A stretch of 8,453 nt of DNA from the NCBI GenBank assembly GCA_030452775.1, contig JAKDLQ010000092.1:1-8453 (forward strand). Reading direction: 5' to 3'. This document shows positions 1-7,155 of this stretch, piece after piece. Each line of letters begins with the position of its first letter. Within the stretch, counting starts at the first letter, position 1. The position numbers and the translations under genes are program-made. This DNA is from Micrococcales bacterium. Lineage in GTDB: Bacteria > Actinomycetota > Actinomycetes > Actinomycetales > Dermatophilaceae. The notes beneath the pieces are model-generated. The model did no database searches and was not told the origin of the DNA. It worked only from the letters and a program-made list of their open reading frames with translations.

Positions 1-2349
1 GGGCGGTACGCCCGCCTGCGGGACACGATCGGGCGGCACCCGATGGACCTGCTCCGGCTCGCCATCGCGGCCGGGGTCGTGCTCGCCTGCCTCGTCGTCG
101 CGCGCACACCAGGGGTCAACGAGGTGGAGGCGGCGATCTTCCACGAGTTCCAGCGGCTGCCGGACTGGTCGGCCCGGGGATGGACGGTCGTGTCGTGGGC
201 GGGCTTCTGGCCGGGCATCGCCGCGGGGGCCGGACTGGCGCTCTACCTCGGCCGGGTCCGGATGGCCGTCGCGGTCGCGTGGGCCGGCGTCATCGCGTGG
301 ATGCTCGTCATCACCGTCCACCAGCTCGTCGGACCGCGCATCGTGCCCACGGAGCTGCTCGAAGGGGTGCGCGGCCCCGGGCCGGAGGGGTTCCTCTTCC
401 CGGCTCTCGGCACGGCCGTCATCGCGGCGGTGATCACCGCGGCCGGGCCCTACGTGACCCGGTTCGAGCAGTACACGAGCTGGGTGCTCGTTGTCGCGGT
501 CGGGATCGCCGACCTCTACCTCGGGGAGTCCCTGCCCATCGGGAGCTTCGCCGGCGCCGTGCTCGGCTGGGGTGTCGGCATCCTCATCCACCTCGTCCTC
601 GGGGCGCCGGGCCGGCGCACGGCGGAGCCCTCGGTGCAGAGCGCCCTGCGCCGGATCGGCCTCGCGCCGGTCGAGGTCGTCTGCACCAGGCGGCAGATGC
701 TGCGGCCGCAGCTCTACGACGTCACCACGGAGGATGGTGAGATCCTGCAGGTCAAGGTCGTGCGTCGCCTACACCGGCTCGCCGGTCCTGGGCACCGGCT
801 GCGTCGCTTCCTTGCCTCACTCGAGGTCGATCCGGCGCCGGCGCTCACCACGCCCCGGCACGAGGTCGCCCACGAGGCCTACATCACGCTGCTCGCCGAA
901 CGCGCGGGCGTCGGCACGCTGCCCGTGCTGCTCGCCGGAGAGATCGAGCACGGTCCGCCCTTCCTCGTCCGGCGCCGAGTCATGGGCCAGCGCCTCACCG
1001 AGATGGCTCCGGGAGCCATCACCGACGCACACCTGGACGGGGTCTGGCGCGCCGTGCGGGACCTCGGCGCGATGGGGATCACCCATCACGACCTGCGCGC
1101 CGAGAACCTGCTCGTCGATGACCGCGGTGACATCCGGATCACCGACTTCACCTTCGGCCGGGTCGGCGGACCGAGCGTCCGCAACGCGCGGGATGTCGCG
1201 GAGATGCTCGTCTCACTCACCTCGGTCGTCGGGGTCGAGCGCGCGGTCGACAGCGCCATCCGGATGGTCCCCGACGAGACCCTGGCCGAGTCGCTGCCGC
1301 AGCTGCAGTCCCTCGCCCTGCACCGACGGTTCCGCAACCAGCTCACCGGCAGCGCGGTGCTCGCGCAGCTACGCGAGGTCTTCGCGGACCGGCTCGGGCA
1401 GGAGGTGCCGCCGTTCCGGTCGCCGGTGCGTCCGAGCACCGTGGCGATCCTCGCAGCCGGCGGGCTGGCCGTCTATCTCCTGCTGCCCGAGCTGTCGAGC
1501 TTCGCCGACGTGCGCTCGGTCATCGCCGCCGCCCACTGGGGCTGGCTGGCCGCCGGCGTCGTGCTCGGGATGCTCGCGGTCCTTGCGTCGGGGCTGACGA
1601 TCCTCGGCTCCGCGCGCCCCACCCTGCCGGCCGGGCGCACGATGGCGGTGCAGCTCGGGGCCGCCTTCACCGGCCGGACCACCGTCGCCGCCGTCGGCTA
1701 CTACACGATCCACCTGTCCTTCTTCGAACGGCTCGGCATGCCCCGCACGGAGGCCGTCGGGGTGCTGCTGCTCAACCGGGCGGCGACCGTCGTCGTGACC
1801 GGGGCCGCCACGATCGCCGGCTTCTTCGTCATCGGCAACGCGGTCCCGGTGGGGGAACTATCGATCCCCTGGTGGCTCTGGGTGGCCGCCGGCGGGGCGG
1901 CCTTGCTCGCAGTGGCCTTCCTCGCATCGCCATTCGGTCGCGCACGGGTGTGGCGTCCCCTCCGGGTCATGATCCGGCAGCTCATCGCGACCGTGATCCC
2001 GACCCTGCGCCGACCGGTCCGGGCGATCCAGCTCATCGTGGGAGAGATCGGCTTCCTCGCCTGCTCCGCCGCGGCGGTCGCGACGACCCTGTCGGCCCTC
2101 GGCGCGCACTACGCCCTCGGTGCGGTCATCGCCGTCTTCATCGTCGGCTCGACCCTCGGGCAGCTGCTGCCGACACCTGGCGGACTGGGCGCCGTCGAAG
2201 GTGCGCTGGTCGCCGGGCTCACGGCGATCGGCATCCAACCGACCGATGCGGTGGCCGCCACCCTCGTGGCTCGGGTCCTGACGTTCTGGCTTCCGGTCCT
2301 CCCGGGGATCGTGGCCTTCCGGCTGCTCCAACACCACGAGGTCATCTGA
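1..2349 (+). CDS. Three-domain membrane protein: degenerate PAP2 + kinase-like + LPG-synthase-type (MprF/YbhN) membrane domain; 5' end open
   Basis: The frame is open from base 1. The first internal ATG is at 43, but no Shine-Dalgarno precedes it and the preceding residues read like ordinary protein, so the gene probably starts upstream. Numbering from that Met gives 768 residues. Residues 1-190 hold several membrane helices and a PAP2-like layout (P120; L160-G161, P165 and A170-G171 kept) with the catalytic residues replaced. Residues ~205-460 are kinase-like: candidate ATP-binding K238, helix-C E278, catalytic HHDLRAEN with D350 and N355, and a metal-binding D368 in DFTFG where DFG is usual. 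Residues ~466-768 are a multi-helix membrane domain with the PTPGGLGAVEG signature (711-720) of the lysylphosphatidylglycerol-synthase TM family (PF03706). Such domains flip or handle lipids in MprF; no aminoacyl-transferase domain is present here. Role in the envelope is inferred; substrate unknown. The stop is followed at once by a terminator hairpin. Confidence 0.85.
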   Translation, partial: GRYARLRDTIGRHPMDLLRLAIAAGVVLACLVVARTPGVNEVEAAIFHEFQRLPDWSARGWTVVSWAGFWPGIAAGAGLALYLGRVRMAVAVAWAGVIAWMLVITVHQLVGPRIVPTELLEGVRGPGPEGFLFPALGTAVIAAVITAAGPYVTRFEQYTSWVLVVAVGIADLYLGESLPIGSFAGAVLGWGVGILIHLVLGAPGRRTAEPSVQSALRRIGLAPVEVVCTRRQMLRPQLYDVTTEDGEILQVKVVRRLHRLAGPGHRLRRFLASLEVDPAPALTTPRHEVAHEAYITLLAERAGVGTLPVLLAGEIEHGPPFLVRRRVMGQRLTEMAPGAITDAHLDGVWRAVRDLGAMGITHHDLRAENLLVDDRGDIRITDFTFGRVGGPSVRNARDVAEMLVSLTSVVGVERAVDSAIRMVPDETLAESLPQLQSLALHRRFRNQLTGSAVLAQLREVFADRLGQEVPPFRSPVRPSTVAILAAGGLAVYLLLPELSSFADVRSVIAAAHWGWLAAGVVLGMLAVLASGLTILGSARPTLPAGRTMAVQLGAAFTGRTTVAAVGYYTIHLSFFERLGMPRTEAVGVLLLNRAATVVVTGAATIAGFFVIGNAVPVGELSIPWWLWVAAGGAALLAVAFLASPFGRARVWRPLRVMIRQLIATVIPTLRRPVRAIQLIVGEIGFLACSAAAVATTLSALGAHYALGAVIAVFIVGSTLGQLLPTPGGLGAVEGALVAGLTAIGIQPTDAVAATLVARVLTFWLPVLPGIVAFRLLQHHEVI

Positions 2350-2355
2350 CACCCA

Positions 2356-2393
2356 GCAGGTATGCCGCTCTGCCGGCTCAGCGGCATACCTGC
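2356..2393. terminator. Bidirectional terminator hairpin between convergent genes
   Basis: A perfect 14-bp inverted repeat has arms 2356-2369 (GCAGGTATGCCGCT) and 2380-2393 with a 10-base loop. It sits in the 45-bp gap between the stop codon of the plus-strand membrane protein (2349) and the stop of the minus-strand GH15 gene (2395), so it can serve both. No T-run follows on either strand, which is common for terminators in high-GC actinobacteria. Symmetry and position are seen directly; the terminator role is inferred. Confidence 0.8.
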
Positions 2394-2394
2394 G

Positions 2395-4218
2395 TCACTC
2401 GTCAGCCGACGGCGACGGCTCGCGTGTCGTCCGTTCTCTGGCATGAGCCGGTCCCCCACCGCGCGACAGGTTCCGGGCGGTGTTGACCAGCGGGACGTGG
2501 CTGAATGCCTGCGGGAAGTTGCCGACGAGCCTGCTTTCGCGAGGGTCGTACTCCTCGGACAGCAGACCCACGTCGTTGCGAAGCTCGAGGAGGCGTTCGA
2601 AGACCTCCTCCGCGTCGTCGTGACGACCCATCAGGGAGTAGTTGTCGGCGAGCCAGAACGTGCAGGCGAGGAAGGCGCCCTCCCCGGCGGGAAGCCCGTC
2701 GGCGCCATTGCCCGGGGGTTGGCTGTAGCGCTGGACGAAGCCGTCGACGAGCAGTTCACGCTCGATCGCCTCGACAGTTCCGCGGATCCGGTCGTCGGTC
2801 GCCGGAAGGAACCCGACCATCGGCATCATCAAGAGTGCGGCGTCGAGTTCGCGCGACCCGTAGTATTGCGTGAAGCAATTGCGCTCCGGGTCGTAGCCAT
2901 GTCGCAGAATGTCGTCGTGAATGTTCGTGCGTAGCTGCCGCCATCTGTCCAACGGGCCATCGAGCCCGAACTTCTCCACGCTGCGGACCGCCCGATCCGC
3001 CGCCACCCAGGCCATCAGTTTGGAGTGGGTGAAGTGCTTGGAGCCGCCGCGCACCTCCCAGATGCCCTCGTCGGCCACGCCCCACCGCTGCTCCACGACG
3101 GTCATCAAGGCGCGCTGCAACGCCCATGTGCTGGCGCTCGCGCCGAAGCCGGTCGTGCGTGCTTGATAGAGCGCGTCCATCACCTCGCCGTAGACGTCCA
3201 GCTGGAACTGATCGACGGCCTCGTTACCGATCCGCACTGGGTTACCGTCGTACCCGGGCAGCCAGTCCGCGCGGTACTCGGGCAGTCGCCGCTCGCCGGC
3301 GACGCCATACATGATCTGCAGTTCGGCGGGGTCCCCGGCGATCGCCCGCAGCAGCCAACGCCGCCAGTCCCGCGCCTCGAGGTCGAACCCGGCATACATC
3401 AGCGCCTGCAAGGTCATCGTCGCGTCCCGCAGCCAGCAGAAGCGATAGTCCCAGTTGCGGACACCGCCGAGTTGCTCCGGTAGCGATGTCGTGGGCGCCG
3501 CGACGATTCCTCCGGTGGGCGCGAAGGTCAGCGCCTTGAGGGTGATCAACGAGCGACGTACTGCCTCCCCCCACCGGCCGTCGTAGGTGCATTGGCTCAT
3601 CCAGTCACGCCAATACTCCTCGGTCTGACGCAGCGCCTGCTCGGCGTCCACCGGCCGCGGCGCCGAAAGGTGCGACTCGCGCCAGGTGAGCACGAAGGGA
3701 ACCCGATCCCCCGGCTCGAGGATGAACTCGGCCACTGTCGCCAAGTCCTCGCCGCGGGTCTCGACCGGCGTCCGCAGCCAGCACGAGTCGGGCCCTGCGA
3801 CGGCCACGAGGGCGCCCTCTTCGCGCCGGACCCAAGGCACCACGCGGCCGTAGTCGAAGCGCAGCCGCAGCTCCGTCCGCATGCTCACCCGGCCGCTGAT
3901 CCCTTCGACGATGCGGACCACATCGGGAGCCTCGCCGCGTAGTGGCATGAAGTCGATGAGCCGAACCGTCCCATCCGCGGTCTCGAACTCGGTCTCCAGC
4001 ACCAACGTGTCATCGCGGTAGCGTCGCCGCGTCGCGCGGATCTCGCCCGACGGGCTGGTGGACCAGCGGCCGTGCTTCTCGGTCCCGAGCAGCGCCGCGA
4101 ACACGGCACCGGAGTCGAATCGGGGCAGGCAGAGCCAGTCGATGGAGCCGTCCCGGCCCACCAAGGCTGCAGACTGGGTGTCGCCGAGCAGTGCGTAGTC
4201 CTCGATCGGCAGCGCCAT
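2395..4218 (-). CDS. Glycoside hydrolase family 15 protein (trehalase or glucoamylase-like)
   Basis: The 607-residue protein has the usual bacterial GH15 layout: an N-terminal beta-rich domain beginning with the family hallmark of IEDYALLGD, RDGSIDWLCLPRFDS (to about residue 230), then an (alpha/alpha)6 barrel. Hallmarks in the barrel are NWDYRFCWLRDA (W256, D257, R264, D265), DEGIWEVRG with E388 as likely general acid, and LLSEEYDP with E555 (or adjacent E556) as likely general base, followed by GNFPQAFSH near the C-terminus. GH15 enzymes invert configuration while releasing glucose from alpha-glucosides; the mycobacterial members of this type are trehalases, others are glucoamylases, and sequence reading alone does not decide. 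No signal peptide is visible, so it is probably cytoplasmic. Length fits the family. The ATG is supported by GAGGAGG eight bases upstream. It ends against the shared hairpin. The last ~20 residues are charged and probably disordered. Confidence 0.93.
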   Translation of the reverse strand: MALPIEDYALLGDTQSAALVGRDGSIDWLCLPRFDSGAVFAALLGTEKHGRWSTSPSGEIRATRRRYRDDTLVLETEFETADGTVRLIDFMPLRGEAPDVVRIVEGISGRVSMRTELRLRFDYGRVVPWVRREEGALVAVAGPDSCWLRTPVETRGEDLATVAEFILEPGDRVPFVLTWRESHLSAPRPVDAEQALRQTEEYWRDWMSQCTYDGRWGEAVRRSLITLKALTFAPTGGIVAAPTTSLPEQLGGVRNWDYRFCWLRDATMTLQALMYAGFDLEARDWRRWLLRAIAGDPAELQIMYGVAGERRLPEYRADWLPGYDGNPVRIGNEAVDQFQLDVYGEVMDALYQARTTGFGASASTWALQRALMTVVEQRWGVADEGIWEVRGGSKHFTHSKLMAWVAADRAVRSVEKFGLDGPLDRWRQLRTNIHDDILRHGYDPERNCFTQYYGSRELDAALLMMPMVGFLPATDDRIRGTVEAIERELLVDGFVQRYSQPPGNGADGLPAGEGAFLACTFWLADNYSLMGRHDDAEEVFERLLELRNDVGLLSEEYDPRESRLVGNFPQAFSHVPLVNTARNLSRGGGPAHARERTTREPSPSADE

Positions 4219-4226
4219 CGGATGGC

Positions 4227-4233
4227 CCTCCTC
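4227..4233 (-). promoter_or_regulatory. Strong ribosome binding site of the GH15 gene
   Basis: On the minus strand this reads GAGGAGG, eight bases before the ATG at 4218. It fixes the start that gives the expected MALPIEDYALLGD N-terminus and argues against any longer reading in another frame. The surrounding 88-bp gap (4219-4306) also holds a small 5-bp hairpin (CGCTG/CAGCG, 4246-4260) and a weak -10-like TAGGGT (4269-4274 on the minus strand), neither firm enough to call a promoter. Confidence 0.75.
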
Positions 4234-4306
4234 ACGGTTTCGTGTCGCTGTAAGTCAGCGCACCGGGAACCCTATCGGCTCCGGGCGCGAGGCGGCGCGG
4301 CTGCGG

Positions 4307-5035
4307 TCATGGCACCAGCTCGTTGAGGTACGTGGGCAGCATCTTCCACCAGGTCGGCCATTCGTGCTCGTAGCCGGGGCCCCAGTCGTCGACCCGGTTG
4401 GGCACACCTTTGGAGCCGAGCAGCTCCCCGGCACGCCACGTCTCGCCGATGTCCTCCCACGCGCCCGTGCCCGAGGCGAGCATGACGAAGCGGCGCCGCA
4501 GCATGTCCAGCGGCGGACCGGAGAGGTCGGGCAGGAAGTGCAGCGGAGAGCTGTAGTAGAGATCGTCGGTGAACCGGCCGCCCCCGATGAAGCGCTCGAT
4601 GGCGTACGTGCCGCTCATGCAGATCGCGGCGTCGAACAGGTGCGGATAGCGGCAGATCAGCGCGAGGGAGTTGAAAGCGCCGATCGAGGACCCGGCGACG
4701 ACGATGGGGATCGGGCCGCCGCAGTCCGTGTGGATCGCCGGCACGACCTCGCGCGCGACCGCGTCGTGGAAGGCGTTGAACATCGCCATGCGGTACTCCG
4801 GCGTGCCGAGCTTCTCGAACATCACCCTGCCGGCGACGCTGTCGCAGGAGTAGACCTTGATCCGCCCGGCGTCCATCAGTGGCTGGAGGAAGCGGATCAT
4901 CTTGTGGCGTTCGACCTCCTCCGCATCGCCGCCTGCCGTCGGGAAGATCAGGACCGGCTTGCCGTACGTCCCCCACCGGGCGAGCGTTATCGGCTCACGC
5001 AGCCGCTCGGAGTACCAGCGTTCGATCATCTTCAT
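4307..5035 (-). CDS. Single-domain esterase-family alpha/beta hydrolase
   Basis: This 242-residue protein (Met at 5035) is an alpha/beta hydrolase of the esterase D/enterochelin-esterase type (PF00756-like). The nucleophile elbow is AGSSIGAFNS, with S117 as catalytic serine; H224 in YEHEW near the C-terminus is the likely catalytic histidine, and an acid may come from E194 or D195 in the GTGAWED segment. It lacks the N-terminal beta domain of its upstream neighbour and has no signal peptide, so it is probably a cytoplasmic esterase or acyl hydrolase; substrate unknown. An in-frame Met 51 bases earlier (5086) would overlap the previous gene by 40 bp; the start at 5035 is preferred because AGGAGA lies seven bases before it and the first residues (MKMIERWYSERL) fit the fold. 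It follows the previous stop by 11 bp and is the last gene of the cluster. Confidence 0.88.
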   Translation of the reverse strand: MKMIERWYSERLREPITLARWGTYGKPVLIFPTAGGDAEEVERHKMIRFLQPLMDAGRIKVYSCDSVAGRVMFEKLGTPEYRMAMFNAFHDAVAREVVPAIHTDCGGPIPIVVAGSSIGAFNSLALICRYPHLFDAAICMSGTYAIERFIGGGRFTDDLYYSSPLHFLPDLSGPPLDMLRRRFVMLASGTGAWEDIGETWRAGELLGSKGVPNRVDDWGPGYEHEWPTWWKMLPTYLNELVP

Positions 5036-5042
5036 GGGCCTC

Positions 5043-5048
5043 TCTCCT
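5043..5048 (-). promoter_or_regulatory. Ribosome binding site that decides the start of the small esterase
   Basis: The minus strand reads AGGAGA seven bases before the ATG at 5035. It overlaps the last bases of the preceding gene's TAG stop (5047-5049), a layout typical of translational coupling, and it favours the 5035 start over the upstream in-frame Met at 5086. Confidence 0.7.
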
Positions 5049-6192
5049 ACTCGTAGACGAACCTCTGTGGGCCGGGGAAGAGCCACGACAGCCCATCCCC
5101 CAATCGGTCACGCCAGTTATCCCAGTTGTGCCCGTCGCGGGCCTCGATGTAGTGCACACGCGTTCCGGTATGCCGGAACACCGGAACCATCGACCGGTTC
5201 GCGGTGATGAGCGGCTCGTAGGTCCCGCACGTCATGTAGATCCGGTCGACGACCCGGGCCGGCTTGGCGCGGTACTTGTTGACGAACTTCACGACCGGGT
5301 CGAAGGCTGGGCCCCCTCCGTGATCGAAGCCGATGTCGGTGAACACGAGGGAGGCGGACTGAAGCAGGAGCGAACCGAAGAAGCCCTGGTAGCGGACCGC
5401 GGTGGACAGCGACGCGATACCGCCGAACGACGAGCCCATGAGGCATCGCCACTCCGGCTCCTCGCGCACCGGCAGTCCCTCGAGGAGGGCCGGCACGAGT
5501 TCGCGGGCGATGAAGCGGGCATGCGGCGCGTAGTTGGCATACTCCTTGATCCGGTCGCCGGGCGGGACGAAGACCGCGATGAGCGGGTCGACATCGAGGC
5601 GGTAGATGAGGTTGTCCAGGACTGTCTTCATCCCGGCGAACTTGAGGTAGTCCGTCCCGTCGTGGACCACGAGCAGCGGATAGCGTTGGGCCCGGTTGAA
5701 GCGTGCGGGCAGGTAGATGTGGATGGGCTGGTCGCGGCGCAGCGCCTTGCTGGGGATCACCTGCTGGATGAGCGTGCCCGGTCTCGCTTCCGGGTCGGGG
5801 GCGACCCAGTCGGGCACCCGGTAGCCGGAGGCGGCGCACACCGACGAGGAGCCCATCGGACTGTGCGCGAGCCACGGGTTGAGCGGGTCGTTGAAGCGCT
5901 CGTAGGCATCGCCCTTGCGGATCTCGATCTGGTACTCGACCCGCGAGCCCTCGGGCAGCACCGTCGTGACGGCCCAGAGGTCGCTCTCGCCGATCCTTCG
6001 CATCGTGAGTGGATCGGGCAGCCCGACGACCCGGTGCCGGACGAACGCGTCGTCGACGTCTCCGCGGTAGAGGAACGTGGCCCGTTCACCCTCGATGATG
6101 GGGGACGCGTGGCGGGCGACGAACCGGTCGATGGCGGGACCGTCGACGGGGAGCCGCTCCCGGAGGCGGTTGATGGCCAGACGCCCGGTCAC
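5047..6192 (-). CDS. Enterochelin esterase-like hydrolase with N-terminal beta-sandwich domain
   Basis: The 381-residue protein has two parts. Residues ~30-125 (with ATFLYRGDVDDAF and LWAVTTVLPEGSRVEYQ) resemble the N-terminal beta-sandwich found in enterochelin esterases (related to CBM48/E-set domains). Residues ~140-375 are an alpha/beta hydrolase: IHIYLPARF and LLVVHDGTDY strands, nucleophile S255 in MGSSFGG, a candidate acid E326 in CGTYEP, and H355 in ARDGHNWDNW, a strong Fes-type signature. Fes enzymes hydrolyse ester bonds of siderophores such as enterobactin; no siderophore synthesis or uptake genes are visible here, so the substrate is open. The GTG start (6190-6192) overlaps the TGA of the previous gene in a GTGA tetranucleotide, with GGAGGG six bases upstream. 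No signal peptide is seen. It may act jointly or in sequence with the smaller esterase that follows. Confidence 0.9.
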   Translation of the reverse strand: MTGRLAINRLRERLPVDGPAIDRFVARHASPIIEGERATFLYRGDVDDAFVRHRVVGLPDPLTMRRIGESDLWAVTTVLPEGSRVEYQIEIRKGDAYERFNDPLNPWLAHSPMGSSSVCAASGYRVPDWVAPDPEARPGTLIQQVIPSKALRRDQPIHIYLPARFNRAQRYPLLVVHDGTDYLKFAGMKTVLDNLIYRLDVDPLIAVFVPPGDRIKEYANYAPHARFIARELVPALLEGLPVREEPEWRCLMGSSFGGIASLSTAVRYQGFFGSLLLQSASLVFTDIGFDHGGGPAFDPVVKFVNKYRAKPARVVDRIYMTCGTYEPLITANRSMVPVFRHTGTRVHYIEARDGHNWDNWRDRLGDGLSWLFPGPQRFVYE

Positions 6193-7112
6193 GACGCGCC
6201 CTCCGTGGTGACGATACCGCTCGGCGCAAAGACCCGGGTCCCCGCGGGGAGCGCGCTCGTCCCCGTCGCGACGCGCACGATCGTCCCGTCATCGAGCGGG
6301 ACCAGGCTGTGGTTGGGGAAGCGGTCGATGAGGGCAGCCATGCGCTCTGGGTCATCGAGGCGGATCCGGCGCTTGGCATGCGGGAAGGCGATGACGCCGC
6401 TCAACCTGCCGAGCCCGCGGTCGTGCACCTCGTCGGCCGCGATGCCGTGCGGCGCGAAGTCGTGGAAGAGGACGATCGGGTCGCACACCGCCATCGCCCC
6501 CGCAGACCACGCGACCACCGGCAGGTCGGCCGGCAGGTCGACCGCGAACAGGTGCAGGGCCTCCATGAGGATGCCGACGTGCCCGCCAGCCATGACCACC
6601 GCCGACGCGCCAGCCAGCGTCTCGGCGACCTCGGCGCGATGCCGCGCGAGCTCGGCGCTGCCGCTGATGGCCTCGTATGCCGCCGTCTCTCGCGTTATCC
6701 GGGCCACCTCGTAGGTGTACCAGTCGTCGACGTCGCGCAGCGCGAGGACCGCTGCGAGGTCGGCCGAGGCTCCACCCCCGTGTCGCGATGTCCGGTGCCG
6801 GACGGCGAGCAGCGCGTCGTGGGCGCTCTGGAGCCGGATCCGGTAGAAGGCTCGCAACTCCTCGTGTCTGGCGCGATGCTCGAGGACGGCGGCACGCAGC
6901 GCATGATCGACGCTGAGCAGCTCGACGGCCCGCTGGTAGAGGCGCAGGTTGACGCCGCGACCATCGAGATGCCCTGCGAGCTCGGCATCGTCTGGCTCCC
7001 GTTCCTCCCAGCCGGCATTGATCATGGCGATCGGGCCTGCCACGTCAAGGGAACGCACCGTCGGCGCCACGGTCACGGTGAACCGTTGTGGCCCGAGGAG
7101 GATCGTCGTCAT
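6189..7112 (-). CDS. Peptidase S51/cyanophycinase-like serine hydrolase (class I glutamine amidotransferase-like fold)
   Basis: The 307-residue protein opens with strands (TILLGPQ; GPIAMINAGWEERE), followed by a long charged helical region (~45-150), then a DJ-1/GATase-like core: VVMAGGHVG (G176-G177, oxyanion-hole region), PVVAWSAGAM with S203 as nucleophile, D218 and H245 in FPHAKRR. The 15-residue spacing from S203 to D218 matches that of dipeptidase E (S120 to D135), and the histidine comes later in the same order. Peptidase S51 enzymes cleave Asp-dipeptides, and the related cyanophycinase cleaves beta-aspartyl-Arg. The nucleophile is Ser rather than Cys, so glutaminase activity is unlikely. 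The ATG at 7112 lies 43 bp after the upstream ligase gene and lacks a clear Shine-Dalgarno, but longer readings run into that gene. Its TGA overlaps the next GTG. Substrate unknown. Confidence 0.82.
   Translation of the reverse strand: MTTILLGPQRFTVTVAPTVRSLDVAGPIAMINAGWEEREPDDAELAGHLDGRGVNLRLYQRAVELLSVDHALRAAVLEHRARHEELRAFYRIRLQSAHDALLAVRHRTSRHGGGASADLAAVLALRDVDDWYTYEVARITRETAAYEAISGSAELARHRAEVAETLAGASAVVMAGGHVGILMEALHLFAVDLPADLPVVAWSAGAMAVCDPIVLFHDFAPHGIAADEVHDRGLGRLSGVIAFPHAKRRIRLDDPERMAALIDRFPNHSLVPLDDGTIVRVATGTSALPAGTRVFAPSGIVTTEGAS
6199..6204 (-). promoter_or_regulatory. Ribosome binding site of the enterochelin esterase-like gene
   Basis: The minus strand reads GGAGGG six bases before the GTG at 6192. 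It lies inside the end of the upstream S51-like gene and supports the GTG start that overlaps the TGA stop. Confidence 0.65.
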
Positions 7113-7155
7113 CGACAGCGGTGTGAGTCGTGAGGTGGGCGGGCTCGGCAGGAGC

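Noticed and set aside
491..1597. Alternative plus-frame open reading of 368 codons inside the membrane-kinase gene
   Set aside because: Its Ser/Arg/Pro-rich translation is the typical +1 shadow of a high-GC gene; the other frame carries membrane helices and kinase motifs.
4246..4260. Small hairpin CGCTG/CAGCG in the gap after the esterase cluster, as a terminator
   Set aside because: Only five base pairs with a five-base loop and no T-run; insufficient to claim termination.
4269..4274. Possible -10 element (TAGGGT, minus strand) for a separate GH15 promoter
   Set aside because: The hexamer fits TANNNT, but no -35 is visible and such hexamers are frequent; too weak to list as a feature.
5036..5086. 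Longer start (Met at 5086) for the small esterase
   Set aside because: It would overlap the preceding gene by 40 bp, whereas the Met at 5035 has AGGAGA at proper spacing.
4879..6714. Very long plus-strand open frame (611 codons) opposite the two esterases and the S51-like gene
   Set aside because: It is antisense to three genes with clear catalytic motifs; its translation is low-complexity (many Val, Asp, Arg, Gly) and matches no family, as expected for shadow frames in high-GC DNA.
6189..7112. Glutamine amidotransferase subunit feeding ammonia to the ATP-grasp ligase
   Set aside because: The nucleophile position in WSAGA is serine, not cysteine, and the triad spacing is that of S51 peptidases.
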